Part shown: piece after piece, positions 53,575-62,678 of the stretch | How the letters are laid out: each line of letters opens with the position of its first letter | Numbering within the stretch: position 1 is the stretch's first letter | DNA from: Dinoroseobacter sp. | GTDB lineage: Bacteria; Pseudomonadota; Alphaproteobacteria; Rhodobacterales; Rhodobacteraceae | Assembly (NCBI GenBank): GCA_030066795.1 | Contig: JASJAW010000008.1 | Span: forward strand, 1-64,000 | Reading direction: 5' to 3' | DNA: 64,000 nt | Position numbers and translations under genes: made by a program | Notes under the pieces: generated by a model | What the model was told of the DNA's origin: nothing | The model's input: the letters and a program-made list of their open reading frames with translations, nothing else | The model's database searches: none

Positions 53575-53588
53575 TTGATCTAGATCAA
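53575..53588. promoter_or_regulatory. Perfect FNR box upstream of hupD
   Basis: TTGATCTAGATCAA matches the FNR consensus TTGAT-N4-ATCAA exactly and sits inside a 16-base perfect palindrome (53574-53589). The centre is about 176 bases before hupD and between the hupC terminator and hupD. It predicts oxygen-regulated expression of the maturation operon. Confidence 0.75.
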
Positions 53589-53757
53589 ATACCAACCCGA
53601 GATGTCCCTTTTAGCTCAGTGCAATCGGGTGGTCGGTAGCCACTTACAACGGAAAGTGGAAAGCCACTGACCAAAACCCCGATCCCGGCGGCCCAGACAC
53701 CGCCGGTCAGATTGCCGGACGCTTGCTCACGTTGTTCGGCTCAGGGGAGGACAGTAC

Positions 53758-54366
53758 ATGAGCGACCGCATCCTAGTCCTTGGGATTGGAAACGTGCTTT
53801 GGGCCGATGAGGGCTTCGGGGTGCGCTGCGTTGAAGCAATGGCGCGTGATTGGTCTTTCCCCGAAAACGTGACGCTTCTCGATGGCGGCACGCAGGGCCT
53901 CTACCTGCTTCCTTTTCTGGAAGAAACCGACTTCCTGATCGTTTTTGATGCCGTGGATTATGGATTGGAGCCGGGCACACTCAAGATCGTTGAAGGTGAC
54001 GCGGTGCCCCAGTTTATGGGCGCCAAGAAGATGAGCCTGCACCAGACCGGGTTTCAGGACGTGATCGCGACCGCAACGCTGATGGGGTACTGCCCGTCGA
54101 AACTGCTGCTGATCGGTTGCCAACCGGTTGAACTGGAGGATTACGGCGGTGGTCTGCGCACCGAAGTCGCCGCGCAAATAAAGCCCGCGATTGACATCGC
54201 GCTTGATCGTCTTCGGGCTGACGGTATCGACCCAACCCCGGGTCAGGGCGACGACAGCTTGCTCGCTGACCCCTCGATCATGCGCGACGCCTATGAGGAG
54301 GGCCGCCCCTCGGAGGAGGAGGCCTATCGCAAAGGCGACGCGCGCTTCCTCCCGGTCGGGGAATAG
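53758..54366 (+). CDS. hupD: Hydrogenase maturation endopeptidase HupD
   Basis: This 202-residue Ni-dependent protease removes the HupL C-terminal peptide. It has ILVLGIGNVLWADEGFGVR with the metal Glu (Asp/Glu region), DFLIVFDAVDYGL (Asp) and KMSLHQTGFQDVI (His), the family's metal ligands. It is the first gene of a tightly packed run to hypE, and the C-terminal tail of about 40 residues is a little longer than usual. Confidence 0.95.
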   Translation: MSDRILVLGIGNVLWADEGFGVRCVEAMARDWSFPENVTLLDGGTQGLYLLPFLEETDFLIVFDAVDYGLEPGTLKIVEGDAVPQFMGAKKMSLHQTGFQDVIATATLMGYCPSKLLLIGCQPVELEDYGGGLRTEVAAQIKPAIDIALDRLRADGIDPTPGQGDDSLLADPSIMRDAYEEGRPSEEEAYRKGDARFLPVGE

Positions 54367-54370
54367 GCCC

Positions 54371-54694
54371 ATGTGCGTCGGCATCCCCATGCAGATCAGC
54401 CACGCGGACGGCCTGCGGGCCACCGCCTTTGACGGGGAAGAAAGCCACAGCATCGACCTCGCCCTCACCGGAACGCTGCCCGTGGGCACGTGGGTGCTGA
54501 CCTTTCTGGGCGCCGCGCGTGAGGTGATTGCGGAGGACGACGCGCTAAAGATCAAAGCTGCTATCGACAGTCTCCGCGCCGTGATGGCGGGCAGTGACCA
54601 AGACACCGACGCCTTCGCCGATATCGAAGAGCGCGGACCGCAACTTCCACCCCATCTTCAAGCCGCACTCGACGCGGGCAAATCCACCGCCTGA
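54371..54694 (+). CDS. hupF: HypC-family hydrogenase chaperone HupF
   Basis: This 107-residue protein begins MCVGIPMQI, the N-terminal Met-Cys of the HypC family, whose cysteine binds the Fe(CN)2CO intermediate. A C-terminal extension (EERGPQLPPHLQAALDAG) distinguishes HupF from HypC, present elsewhere in the cluster. It is thought to protect the HupL precursor from oxygen. The ATG is 4 bases after the hupD stop. Confidence 0.93.
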   Translation: MCVGIPMQISHADGLRATAFDGEESHSIDLALTGTLPVGTWVLTFLGAAREVIAEDDALKIKAAIDSLRAVMAGSDQDTDAFADIEERGPQLPPHLQAALDAGKSTA

Positions 54695-54704
54695 AGGAGC
54701 CGCC

Positions 54705-55091
54705 ATGACCCACCCGTTGATCGCCCGCCTCACCGACGAAATCGGCTGGCCCGGCTTGTCGAACCCGAGCGATGTGGCTGAGTTCGTCTCGCGACCCGGC
54801 GTACATTGCCTGTTCGTGCCCGGTGATCCGGCCAAGAACCTTGAGACGACGGATGCCGCCGTGATCTTGCCGGAAATCGTCCAGAGTTTTCAGGGTAAGT
54901 TCGACTGCGCCGTGGTGGGCGATGAGATTGAATACAAGGTGCGCGAGGATGCCGGCGTCTTCAAAACGCCTCTGCTGATCTTCTTCCGCGATGGCCACCA
55001 GCTCGGCACGATCCCGAAGGTGCGCGACTGGGACGACTACCTGAACCGCGTCACGCATTTCCTGTCTCTCACACCTGAAGGAGCCGCCTGA
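54705..55091 (+). CDS. hupG: Hydrogenase accessory protein HupG (HyaE family)
   Basis: This 128-residue thioredoxin-fold protein of the HyaE/HupG type has no CxxC. Features are FVSRPGVHCLFVPGDPAKN and FKTPLLIFFRDGHQLGTIPK. HyaE/HupG interact with the Tat-exported small subunit before export and help oxygen-tolerant enzymes. AAGGAGCCGCC precedes the ATG at 54705, and the stop overlaps the hupH ATG. Confidence 0.92.
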   Translation: MTHPLIARLTDEIGWPGLSNPSDVAEFVSRPGVHCLFVPGDPAKNLETTDAAVILPEIVQSFQGKFDCAVVGDEIEYKVREDAGVFKTPLLIFFRDGHQLGTIPKVRDWDDYLNRVTHFLSLTPEGAA

Positions 55092-55918
55092 TGGTTCAGA
55101 ACTTTCACCTGCCGCCGACCGGGTTCGGCCCCGGCTCCCAGCCCGAGGACGAGACACTCGAGTATATGCCTCTGCCGCAGGACATGCGTACGTATGCGCC
55201 GCATATCCCGGAAACGGACAGCGGGGTCGATGCGGATGCGCTCGATCTGCTGACCAAGATCTCGGATGCGGCGCGTGAGGTTGCCCGAGACGGCGGATCC
55301 GCCGTTTTCGATTTGTCAGGTCTGACCGCCTCTGCACGGGCGCTGATCGCAGAGGTGATGGGCGAAGGGGAAGTCTCGATCCGGATGCGGGGTATTCCTG
55401 CCATTGCGGCGCAGGAAAGCGTCTTTGCAGGCGTGTGGGTCCTCAATGGTGCGGACATTGACCGCATCGAAGTCGCATCCATCCCGCCGCTCGCGCTCGA
55501 ACGGGCGTTTGAACCGGTTCGCGCCGGGAAAGGAAAATCCACGCCCAATCTCGAAGGGATGGCCAACGCTCCGGCGCTAATCGTAGAGCTGTTGGACAAA
55601 TCGCAGGCGTTTCAGTCTGGGCAAGATCCGCATGTCATCAACCTAACGCTGTTGCCGCACACCGAACCTGATCTTGTCTGGCTCGATACGGCGCTTGGCG
55701 AAGGCGCAGTAACTGTTTTGTCGCGCGGTTACGGCAACTGCAGGATTACCGCCACTGCAACGCACGGCATCTGGCGCGTGCAGTTTTTCAACTCGATGGA
55801 CACGCTGATCCTCGACACGTTCGAAGTAACGGACATGCCCGAGGTGGCCATCGCCGCCCCGGAAGACCTTGCTGACACCGCAAACCGGATCGAAGCCGTG
55901 ATCGAGGCGATCTCATGA
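55091..55918 (+). CDS. hupH: Hydrogenase accessory protein HupH (HyaF family)
   Basis: This 275-residue protein of the HyaF/HupH family has TGFGPGSQPEDETLEYMPLPQ near the start and ESVFAGVWVLNG in the middle. The C-terminal domain contains TVLSRGYGNCRITATATHGI and VQFFNSMDTLILDTFEV, conserved for the family. It is required for small-subunit cluster maturation. It overlaps hupG and hupJ by 1 and 4 bases. Confidence 0.93.
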   Translation: MVQNFHLPPTGFGPGSQPEDETLEYMPLPQDMRTYAPHIPETDSGVDADALDLLTKISDAAREVARDGGSAVFDLSGLTASARALIAEVMGEGEVSIRMRGIPAIAAQESVFAGVWVLNGADIDRIEVASIPPLALERAFEPVRAGKGKSTPNLEGMANAPALIVELLDKSQAFQSGQDPHVINLTLLPHTEPDLVWLDTALGEGAVTVLSRGYGNCRITATATHGIWRVQFFNSMDTLILDTFEVTDMPEVAIAAPEDLADTANRIEAVIEAIS

Positions 55919-56706
55919 CCACGTTTGAAGGCAGCTATCTGGGCGCGACGGACAAGATCAGTCCGCTGGCCATTATGGAATGCAAGATCTGCTGGACACC
56001 CTACGATCCGGCCGAAGGCGATGACATGCGCCAGATAGACCCCGGGACCCCTTTCGCGGCCTTGCCCGAGGATTGGTCCTGCCCCAATTGCAGCGCCCCC
56101 GCCGAGCAGTTTCTGGTGCGTGAAGACCCCGGCGCGCCACATATGGCGGAGTTGGCATTCCTGAACGAACAGACAAAGGCGCTGACTGCGGATTTCACCG
56201 AAATCTGGAACGCCAAAATGCGCGACGTGCCCATCGTCAACAAGTCGCTGCATGTGCAGGCCGTCGGGTTCCGGATGCATGAAGGTCGCCCGTTGGGCGT
56301 GTTGGTCAGCCCATGGTTCATGAACCTGATACTGCTGCCAGCTCCGGAAGAAAACTGGAGCGATCTGCTGGCGGGCGCGAAGGAGATCATTTCCTTCCCC
56401 TCAGGCCCTTACGAGTTTATCCACAATACCCGCGAACAGACGGGCGGCTACAAGGCCTGTTCGCTGTTCTCGCCGATGAACGAGTTCGCCACACAGGCGC
56501 AGGCCGTCGGCGTCGCAAACGCGGTGATGCAGGCGCTGTTTGATGCGGAGAACCGGGCCGAAACAGACCGCGCCGCCGAAATACGCGAGGCACGCGAGGC
56601 TGAACTGGCCGCGATTGAAAAACCCGAGGACGCGGCACTGATTGGAGAAGCGCCCAACCGACGGCAGGTCATCAGCGCGGGGCTCGCAACGGAGGCCGAC
56701 CCCTGA
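55915..56706 (+). CDS. hupJ: HupJ: rubredoxin domain fused to HybE-like chaperone
   Basis: This 263-residue protein joins two functions. Residues about 18-70 are a rubredoxin (MECKICWTPYDPAEGD and WSCPNCSAPAEQF, two Cys-x2-Cys pairs). The rest is a HybE/HupJ-like chaperone domain (LVSPWFMNLILLPAPEENW, GPYEFIHNTREQTGGYKACS). In some bacteria the parts are separate genes, hupI and hupJ. Rubredoxin electron transfer is linked to hydrogenase assembly under oxygen. The C-terminus is a charged helix (REAREAELAAIEKPEDA). Confidence 0.92.
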   Translation: MTTFEGSYLGATDKISPLAIMECKICWTPYDPAEGDDMRQIDPGTPFAALPEDWSCPNCSAPAEQFLVREDPGAPHMAELAFLNEQTKALTADFTEIWNAKMRDVPIVNKSLHVQAVGFRMHEGRPLGVLVSPWFMNLILLPAPEENWSDLLAGAKEIISFPSGPYEFIHNTREQTGGYKACSLFSPMNEFATQAQAVGVANAVMQALFDAENRAETDRAAEIREAREAELAAIEKPEDAALIGEAPNRRQVISAGLATEADP

Positions 56707-57596
56707 TGCTAGACGCCACGTCTTCTTTCGTAGTCGATCCCACGCCGACATTGCCAGTCGATGCCATGGTACGTGGCAAGACTTGTGCGGAAGTGGCAGA
56801 GCTTCTGCCGAGGCTTTTTAATCTTTGCAAAACGGCGCAGGAGACGGCCGCCCGGCTGGCCTTTGGATTACCGGTTCCTGACACAGCAGAGGCGTTGAGC
56901 CGCGAGATTGTGCGCGATCATGTCCTGCGCTTGTCATTGGTCCTGCCAGGACACTTTGGACAAGCGCCGCCAACGCTTCCGATTGGTTGGCAGCAAGGCG
57001 GAGACAAAGTTCGGGATTTGCTTTTCGGTCCAACCGGAATCCTGCCGGAAAGGCCAGATGATCTTGGGTCTTATATGATGGGAACCACGTTGGTCGGCGC
57101 GCTTTGGGGTCGCTTTCGTGACATGTTTGCGCCGGGCGAGGCAGTCTGCGCGGCACTGCCCACGGTTACATCCGAAACTGCGGCCAAACCCAATGCCGCT
57201 GTTGAAAACTCTGTCGCGCTGCGAAGTGCGCAGCATCCTGTAGTGAAAGCTTTGGAGCACACTTTTGGCCGTGGACCGCTCTGGCGGGTTGTTGGGCGGA
57301 GCTATGATCTGCAAGCGCGTCTCGACGGAGAACCACTGCTGATCTCAAACCCGCGACCGGGTTTGACGCATGTTGCCGCCACGCGGGGGCTCTACACAAT
57401 CTCCGCGGAGGTTGCCGACGGGCATGTCGTGTCTTTGTCGCGTGTAACACCAACGGATCATTTGCGGGCGCCGGATGGTATGCTTGCTCAAACTCTGGCG
57501 AGCCTACCGGTGGATCGCGCTGGTCTTTTGCCTCTGTTGATGGATGTGTTGGACCCGTGCATGCCGCTGCGCGTGCGGGAGGTGGCCGATGCATGA
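56706..57596 (+). CDS. hupK: Hydrogenase assembly protein HupK
   Basis: This 296-residue protein is a HupL-like scaffold. It lacks the RxCGxC motif but keeps the end [11 protein letters not shown], corresponding to DPCLACSTH of HupL with one cysteine. It may hold the Fe(CN)2CO moiety on its way to HupL. Its TGA-overlapping ATG follows hupJ, and its end overlaps hypA by 8 bases. Confidence 0.88.
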   Translation: MLDATSSFVVDPTPTLPVDAMVRGKTCAEVAELLPRLFNLCKTAQETAARLAFGLPVPDTAEALSREIVRDHVLRLSLVLPGHFGQAPPTLPIGWQQGGDKVRDLLFGPTGILPERPDDLGSYMMGTTLVGALWGRFRDMFAPGEAVCAALPTVTSETAAKPNAAVENSVALRSAQHPVVKALEHTFGRGPLWRVVGRSYDLQARLDGEPLLISNPRPGLTHVAATRGLYTISAEVADGHVVSLSRVTPTDHLRAPDGMLAQTLASLPVDRAGLLPLLMDVLDPCMPLRVREVADA

Positions 57597-57930
57597 AATG
57601 TCACTCTGCGAAGGGATCCGCACGGTCATCGAAGACCAAGCGCGGGCTCATAATGTTCACAAGGTAACCCGGGTCCGGGTGGAGATTGGCAAATTCGCGG
57701 GCGTCGAGAAGCCGGCGCTTGAATTTGCGTTCGATGTTGTGATGCGGGGCTCGGTCGCGGAGGGCGCCGTTCTTGAAATGCTCGATCTGCCGGGCAAGGC
57801 CATGTGCTTTGACTGCGGCAAAGAAGTCGAAATCGATGATCGTTTGCAACCGTGCCCGACCTGTGGCGGCGGCAAACTGATGCCGACGGGTGGGGATGAG
57901 ATGCGGGTCAAAGACTTGGAGGCAGCGTAA
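57589..57930 (+). CDS. hypA: Nickel-insertion protein HypA
   Basis: This 113-residue protein has the N-terminal nickel-binding MHEMSL (His2 after processing) and a zinc site with MCFDCGKEV and [10 protein letters not shown], two Cys-x2-Cys pairs. It works with HypB to place nickel in HupL. The start at 57589 gives the MHE-type N-terminus and is the only valid choice. Confidence 0.95.
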   Translation: MHEMSLCEGIRTVIEDQARAHNVHKVTRVRVEIGKFAGVEKPALEFAFDVVMRGSVAEGAVLEMLDLPGKAMCFDCGKEVEIDDRLQPCPTCGGGKLMPTGGDEMRVKDLEAA

Positions 57931-58748
57931 TGTGCACGGTTTGCGGATGCGGGGACAGCAAAGTGGAAGGCCATAGCCACGCCCACGCCCATGATCACGA
58001 ACACCACCATCATCACCATGGAGACACCCATTATGGCGAGAATGAAGCCGGTGTCAGTGTGCCCGGGATGTCCGACGCGCGGATCATTGAGGTTGAAACC
58101 GACATTCTCGCCAAGAACGATGCATATGCCGCTGTCAACCGCGCTCGGCTTGCCGACCTGAACGCACTGGCGCTGAACCTTGTGTCCTCGCCGGGATCCG
58201 GCAAGACGACGTTGCTGTGCAAAACGATTGAGATGCTCGAGGACCAACCGCTTGCGGTGATTGAGGGCGATCAGCAAACCACCAATGATGCGGATCGTAT
58301 CCGGGCGACTGGCGCAAAAGCGGTGCAGATCAATACCGGTAAGGGCTGTCACCTGGACGGGCATATGGTGGGTCATGCGATGGACCACCTCGACCTTCCG
58401 CGCGGGGCGATGCTGTTTGTGGAGAACGTGGGCAACCTTGTGTGCCCCGCCGCGTTCGACTTGGGTGAAGACGCAAAGGTCGCGATCCTTTCGGTGACGG
58501 AAGGGGAAGACAAGCCACTGAAATATCCCGATATGTTCGCGGCAGCGCGCCTTGCACTTCTGAACAAGGTCGACCTGGCGCCCTATTGTGACGTCAACTT
58601 GGACCTCTACGAAGACAACCTGCGCCGTGTGAACCCACAAATTGATATCCTGCGCGTTTCGGCCCGCACGGGGCAGGGGATGGATCGCTGGCTGGAATGG
58701 CTGCGGACGCATCTTGCCACCAAGTCCGACCAGAAAGCGGCAGAATGA
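57930..58748 (+). CDS. hypB: Nickel-binding GTPase HypB
   Basis: This 272-residue protein has the N-terminal CTVCGCG nickel motif and a histidine-rich [16 protein letters not shown] tract for nickel storage. The GTPase motifs are [11 protein letters not shown] (G1), [34 protein letters not shown] (G3 region) and LLNKVDL (G4, NKxD). It is coupled to hypA and hupR by overlaps. Confidence 0.96.
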   Translation: MCTVCGCGDSKVEGHSHAHAHDHEHHHHHHGDTHYGENEAGVSVPGMSDARIIEVETDILAKNDAYAAVNRARLADLNALALNLVSSPGSGKTTLLCKTIEMLEDQPLAVIEGDQQTTNDADRIRATGAKAVQINTGKGCHLDGHMVGHAMDHLDLPRGAMLFVENVGNLVCPAAFDLGEDAKVAILSVTEGEDKPLKYPDMFAAARLALLNKVDLAPYCDVNLDLYEDNLRRVNPQIDILRVSARTGQGMDRWLEWLRTHLATKSDQKAAE

Positions 58749-60187
58749 AAGATACAGCGCCTCTGCCAACCGTTCTGCTTCTCGGCGGTCGCGCCGGTGA
58801 GCGGGACGCGATGGAGGGCGCCTTGTCGAAAGCGTTCGCCTGTTTGCATGCTGCGGACTTCGACGACGCATGCCGCGTTATGTCGGACAGCTTCGTTCAG
58901 GTTGTGGTGTGTTTAAGCGATCTGCCGGGACTAAGTTGTCAGGAGGGCTATCGGCATCTTTATCAGCAATGGCCGGAAACCATGCTTGTGATCGTCGCGC
59001 AAGACGCGGAGGCGGTTCCGATCGACACACCGAACCTGCAGCAGATCGTGTCGCGGCCTTGGTCCAACTCGCTGTTACTCCATGCCGTGAAGCGGGCCTC
59101 AAAGGCTTTTGTGCTTGCGCGCGAGAACGACCGACTGGCGCTGGAGCTGAAGTGCTTCGCAGCCCCACGGCGGAACAATAGCCGCAGAGATATCCCCGGG
59201 TTCGATGGCATCTTGCGCACGTCAGGTTCCGTGATGGCTGATCTAGTAGCGTCCGCACGCCAATATGCGAGCTTTGACGTGCCGATCCTGCTGGTAGGAG
59301 AACCCGGCACGGGGAAGACAGAACTGGCTAGGGCGATTCATGACAGTTCGCTGAGATCGGACCGACCGTTCTACAGCCTTGATCTTGTCGGGCTCTCCGA
59401 GCCTGCCGCAGCACGTGCACTTTTTGGCCAGCGGAAGGTCGGTTCCGGCGATCCAGCGATGGGCAGGCACGGGTTAGTTCGTAAAGCCGACCGGGGCACT
59501 TTGTACCTGGCAGGCATAGATGCTTTGTCCCATCCTCTGCAACAGCGGCTCCTGCGATTGCTGCGCGAGGGTGTGTTCGAAACCGAAGACGGCACCGAAC
59601 CAGAGCAGAGTATGATCCGTTTGATCGCAAGCACCAGCGGGGTGCCGGACGACCTGTTAGCGCGCGGGGCGTTTGATCAGGCCTTTTACTACGCGGTGTC
59701 CACTGCGGAACTTGCCGTGCCACCGCTACGGAGCCGGAAATCTGATATCCCATTGTTGGCACGCTCTGCCTTGGACGCCGCGATGCAGGCTCACGGTAAG
59801 ACTGTTCAGGCGATCAGCGAAGACGCGCTTGAGTTTTTCATGGCCTACAACTGGCCGGGGAACTTGAGAGAAATGAATAACGAGATTACCCGCATGCTGA
59901 TCCATGCGCAGGAAACTGTGCTCGGTGCTGACCTCATTTCTCGCAAAATCTTGCAGGCTGACCCGGTCCAACTCGATCACGTTTCAGGCAGGATTATCGC
60001 CGAGACCGGCCCTTTGAAAGATCGGATAGAGGCCCTCGAAGCCCGCATCCTGAGGGAAACACTGACCCGCCAACGTTGGAACAAAAGCCGCTCCGCGGCG
60101 GAACTTGGGCTCAGCCGGGTTGGCCTGCGCGCGAAGCTGGAACGCTACGGTATTTCCCCGAACCAGAATGAAAAAGAGGAGGCCTGA
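58745..60187 (+). CDS. hupR: HupR-type NtrC-family regulator with degenerate receiver and AAA+ motifs
   Basis: This 480-residue protein keeps the HupR position (hypB-hupR-hypC) and the NtrC layout. Its receiver (about residues 8-118) lacks the phosphorylation residues: the acidic pair is Gly14-Gly15 (LLLGGRAG), the Asp position aligned by CLSDLPG is Leu57, and the conserved Lys is Arg104 (VSRPW). The AAA+ domain has an intact Walker A (GEPGTGKT, 185-192), but the GAFTGA loop is VGSGDP (about 232) and Walker B is LYLAGID (256-257 AG instead of DE). The Fis-type helix-turn-helix ([20 protein letters not shown]) is intact. HupR activates hupSL in R. capsulatus in the unphosphorylated form; this one seems fixed in such a state. 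Confidence 0.85.
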   Translation: MKDTAPLPTVLLLGGRAGERDAMEGALSKAFACLHAADFDDACRVMSDSFVQVVVCLSDLPGLSCQEGYRHLYQQWPETMLVIVAQDAEAVPIDTPNLQQIVSRPWSNSLLLHAVKRASKAFVLARENDRLALELKCFAAPRRNNSRRDIPGFDGILRTSGSVMADLVASARQYASFDVPILLVGEPGTGKTELARAIHDSSLRSDRPFYSLDLVGLSEPAAARALFGQRKVGSGDPAMGRHGLVRKADRGTLYLAGIDALSHPLQQRLLRLLREGVFETEDGTEPEQSMIRLIASTSGVPDDLLARGAFDQAFYYAVSTAELAVPPLRSRKSDIPLLARSALDAAMQAHGKTVQAISEDALEFFMAYNWPGNLREMNNEITRMLIHAQETVLGADLISRKILQADPVQLDHVSGRIIAETGPLKDRIEALEARILRETLTRQRWNKSRSAAELGLSRVGLRAKLERYGISPNQNEKEEA

Positions 60188-60190
60188 TCC

Positions 60191-60481
60191 ATGTGTCTCG
60201 GAATTCCCGGACAGATTGTCGAAATCACCGATGCTGACCGCCTTATGGCGATGGCCGATATCTCAGGTGTGCGGCGCGAAGTGAACGTCTCGTGTATCGC
60301 GGAGGGTCCGCTTCAGGATTTGGTCGGCAGTTACGCACTGATCCATGTCGGCTTTGCAATGGCGCGGATAGACGAGGATGAAGCCGCAAAAACCCTGGAG
60401 GCGCTGCGGGGCCTCGGGGAGGCGCAAGAGACGTTGGAAGCAATGGAAGACGGCGCCCGAGCGTTGGAGGGAACGTCATGA
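60191..60481 (+). CDS. hypC: Hydrogenase maturation protein HypC
   Basis: This 96-residue protein begins MCLGIPGQI, the HypC signature with the Fe-carrying Cys2. The middle segment REVNVSCIAEGPLQDLVG and YALIHVGFAMARIDEDEA match. It carries the iron with its ligands between HypD and HupL. Starts 3 bases after hupR and overlaps hypD by 4. Confidence 0.96.
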   Translation: MCLGIPGQIVEITDADRLMAMADISGVRREVNVSCIAEGPLQDLVGSYALIHVGFAMARIDEDEAAKTLEALRGLGEAQETLEAMEDGARALEGTS

Positions 60482-61641
60482 GATATATTGAGGAATTCAG
60501 GGACCCCAAGGCGGCCAAGGCCCTGTTGGCCGCAATAGAGACTGTGGTAGGCGAGATTGGCGCAACCGCCGACAAACCGGTCCACATCATGGAGATTTGC
60601 GGTGGTCACACACATGCAATCTTCCGCTACGGGCTCGACCGGCTGACCCCGCCCGGTATCGAGTTTATCCATGGCCCCGGCTGTCCGGTTTGTGTGCTTC
60701 CGATGAGCCGCGTGGATGAGTGCGTGAAACTGGCCGAACGCCCCGAGGTGATTTTCACGACTTTCGGCGATGCAATGCGGGTTCCGGGCTCCAGGAAGTC
60801 TCTGATGCAGGCTAAGGCCGAAGGCGCAGACATTCGCATGGTCTACTCGCCCTTGGATGCGTTGGAACTGGCGCGTCGCAATCCAGACCGGGAGATCGTC
60901 TTCTTCGGTCTTGGATTCGAAACGACAACCCCGTCCACAGCGCTTTCCATCCAGCAGGCGGCGCGGGAAGGTCTCGCGAACTTTAGCGTCTTCTGCAATC
61001 ACATCACCGTCCCGCCGCCGATCAAGGCCCTGCTCGACGATCCGCATATGGTACTGGACGGGTTTGTCGGGCCTGGGCATGTCTCGATGGTGATTGGGAC
61101 AACGCCGTACGACTTCATCGCGCGCGATTACGGCAAACCGATCGCAGTGGCCGGGTTTGAGCCGCTGGACCTGCTCCAGTCGGTTCTGATGGTGCTTGAG
61201 CAGATCCGCGACGGGCGAGCAGAGGTCGAAAACCAATACTCGCGTGTGGTTCCGAGAGAGGGCAATGCGGTTAGCCTCGCAGCCATCGAAGATGTCTACG
61301 AAAAGCGCCCGAGTTTCGAATGGCGTGGCCTCGGCGAAATTGATGAAAGCGGCCTTCGCATTCGTGCAAAATACAAAGCCTTCGACGCCGAGGAGAAGTT
61401 TGGGATCGGCTACGGAGCCGAAAAGCGTGTCGTCGAAGAGGTCGAAGGCTGCGCCTGCGGGGAGGTTATGACAGGCCGTATTAAGCCGACGGGCTGCCCA
61501 CAATACGGTAAGGGCTGCACACCCGAAATGCCGCTTGGGGCACTGATGGTCAGTTCAGAAGGGGCCTGCGCCGCATACTGGCAATACGGCGGGTTGCGCG
61601 GTTTTGATCAAAGCGACGTACCGGTGGAGGCGGCAGAATGA
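60478..61641 (+). CDS. hypD: Hydrogenase maturation protein HypD
   Basis: This 387-residue Fe-S protein assembles the Fe(CN)2CO group with HypC and HypE. Motifs: EICGGHTHAIFRYGLD, GPGCPVCVLPMSRVDECV, FCNHITVPPPIKAL, GPGHVSMVIG, and the C-terminal [4Fe-4S] cysteines (GCACGEVMTGRIKPTGCPQY, GKGCTPEMPLGALMVSSEGAC). Complete length. Confidence 0.97.
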   Translation: MRYIEEFRDPKAAKALLAAIETVVGEIGATADKPVHIMEICGGHTHAIFRYGLDRLTPPGIEFIHGPGCPVCVLPMSRVDECVKLAERPEVIFTTFGDAMRVPGSRKSLMQAKAEGADIRMVYSPLDALELARRNPDREIVFFGLGFETTTPSTALSIQQAAREGLANFSVFCNHITVPPPIKALLDDPHMVLDGFVGPGHVSMVIGTTPYDFIARDYGKPIAVAGFEPLDLLQSVLMVLEQIRDGRAEVENQYSRVVPREGNAVSLAAIEDVYEKRPSFEWRGLGEIDESGLRIRAKYKAFDAEEKFGIGYGAEKRVVEEVEGCACGEVMTGRIKPTGCPQYGKGCTPEMPLGALMVSSEGACAAYWQYGGLRGFDQSDVPVEAAE

Positions 61642-62678
61642 ACGCGCCTTTTAGATCCCGTATCCGTGAAGAGGTTGTCACCTTGTCCCATGGCGGCGGC
61701 GGCAAGGCCATGCGCGACCTGATCGAGGACGTGTTCACCTCTGTTTTTTGCCCGGCTTCGATGGAAGATCAGGCCCGACTGACCGATGCTGCGCTGCAGG
61801 AAAACGGCGTAAAGCTTGCTTTCACGACGGATAGTTTTGTTGTGGATCCAGTTGAGTTCCCGGGCGGAGACATCGGAAAAATCGCAGTATGTGGAACAGT
61901 GAACGACCTCGCGGTCGGCGGTGCGCGTCCTCTCTGGTTGTCCGCAGCTTTTATTATCGAGGAGGGGTGCGAGATCGCCTTGTTACGGCGCGTTGTAGCG
62001 TCAATGGCGGCGGAGGCCGACAAAGCAGGGGTCCGGATTGTCACCGGCGATACAAAGGTAGTTGGGCGCGGCAGTGCGGACAAAGTGTTCGTCACGACCT
62101 CAGGTGTTGGCGTCATTCCGGCAGGCCGTACTCTCGCAGCCGAGCATGTGCGTCCCGGCGATGTTGCGATCGTTAACGGTGTGTTGGGCGATCACGGAGC
62201 AGCAATTCTGGCTGCGCGAGGAGATATGGCTCTATCTTCCGATATAGAAAGTGACTGTGCGGGACTTGGTCACCTGATGGAAGCCGTTGCGCGGGCAGCC
62301 CCAGGACTTCGGGCGGCTCGCGACGCAACTCGAGGCGGTCTTGCCAGTGCGCTCAATGAGATTGCAGTGGCTGCCGGGTGCGGGATCGAGATCAGCGAAG
62401 ACCGGTTGCCCTTGCGAGAGGAAGTGAAAGGAATGTGCGAGATCCTCGGGCTCGATCCGCTGTATCTGGCGAATGAAGGAACACTGGTGCTCTTTGTTCC
62501 GGAGGATGAGGCTGAGGCCGCCCTCCAGGCCATGCAGAGCACGCCAGAGGGCCGACACGCATGTGTTGTCGGGCGCGCAGTGGCCTCGCATTCGGGTATG
62601 GTAACCATGCAGACGCGCTTTGGCGGCCAGCGGATCGTCGACATGCTGCTCGGAGAACAGTTGCCGCGCATTTGTTGA
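61638..62678 (+). CDS. hypE: Hydrogenase maturation protein HypE
   Basis: This 346-residue ATP-dependent dehydratase converts the carbamoyl thioester to the cyanide thioester. It has VTLSHGGGGKAMRDLIEDVF, the AIR-synthase-like TDSFVVDPVEFPGGDIGKIAV and ATRGGLASALNEIA. The C-terminal PRIC carries the acceptor cysteine required for the reaction. Last gene of the maturation operon. Confidence 0.97.
   Translation: MNAPFRSRIREEVVTLSHGGGGKAMRDLIEDVFTSVFCPASMEDQARLTDAALQENGVKLAFTTDSFVVDPVEFPGGDIGKIAVCGTVNDLAVGGARPLWLSAAFIIEEGCEIALLRRVVASMAAEADKAGVRIVTGDTKVVGRGSADKVFVTTSGVGVIPAGRTLAAEHVRPGDVAIVNGVLGDHGAAILAARGDMALSSDIESDCAGLGHLMEAVARAAPGLRAARDATRGGLASALNEIAVAAGCGIEISEDRLPLREEVKGMCEILGLDPLYLANEGTLVLFVPEDEAEAALQAMQSTPEGRHACVVGRAVASHSGMVTMQTRFGGQRIVDMLLGEQLPRIC

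Larger units (their letters stand above)
53441..53757. other. Intergenic region between hupC and hupD
   Basis: About 320 bases with the terminator (53478-53503) and FNR-type box (53575-53588) listed separately. The remaining sequence holds no gene. A promoter for the hupD-onwards maturation operon must lie downstream of the box. Confidence 0.55.
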
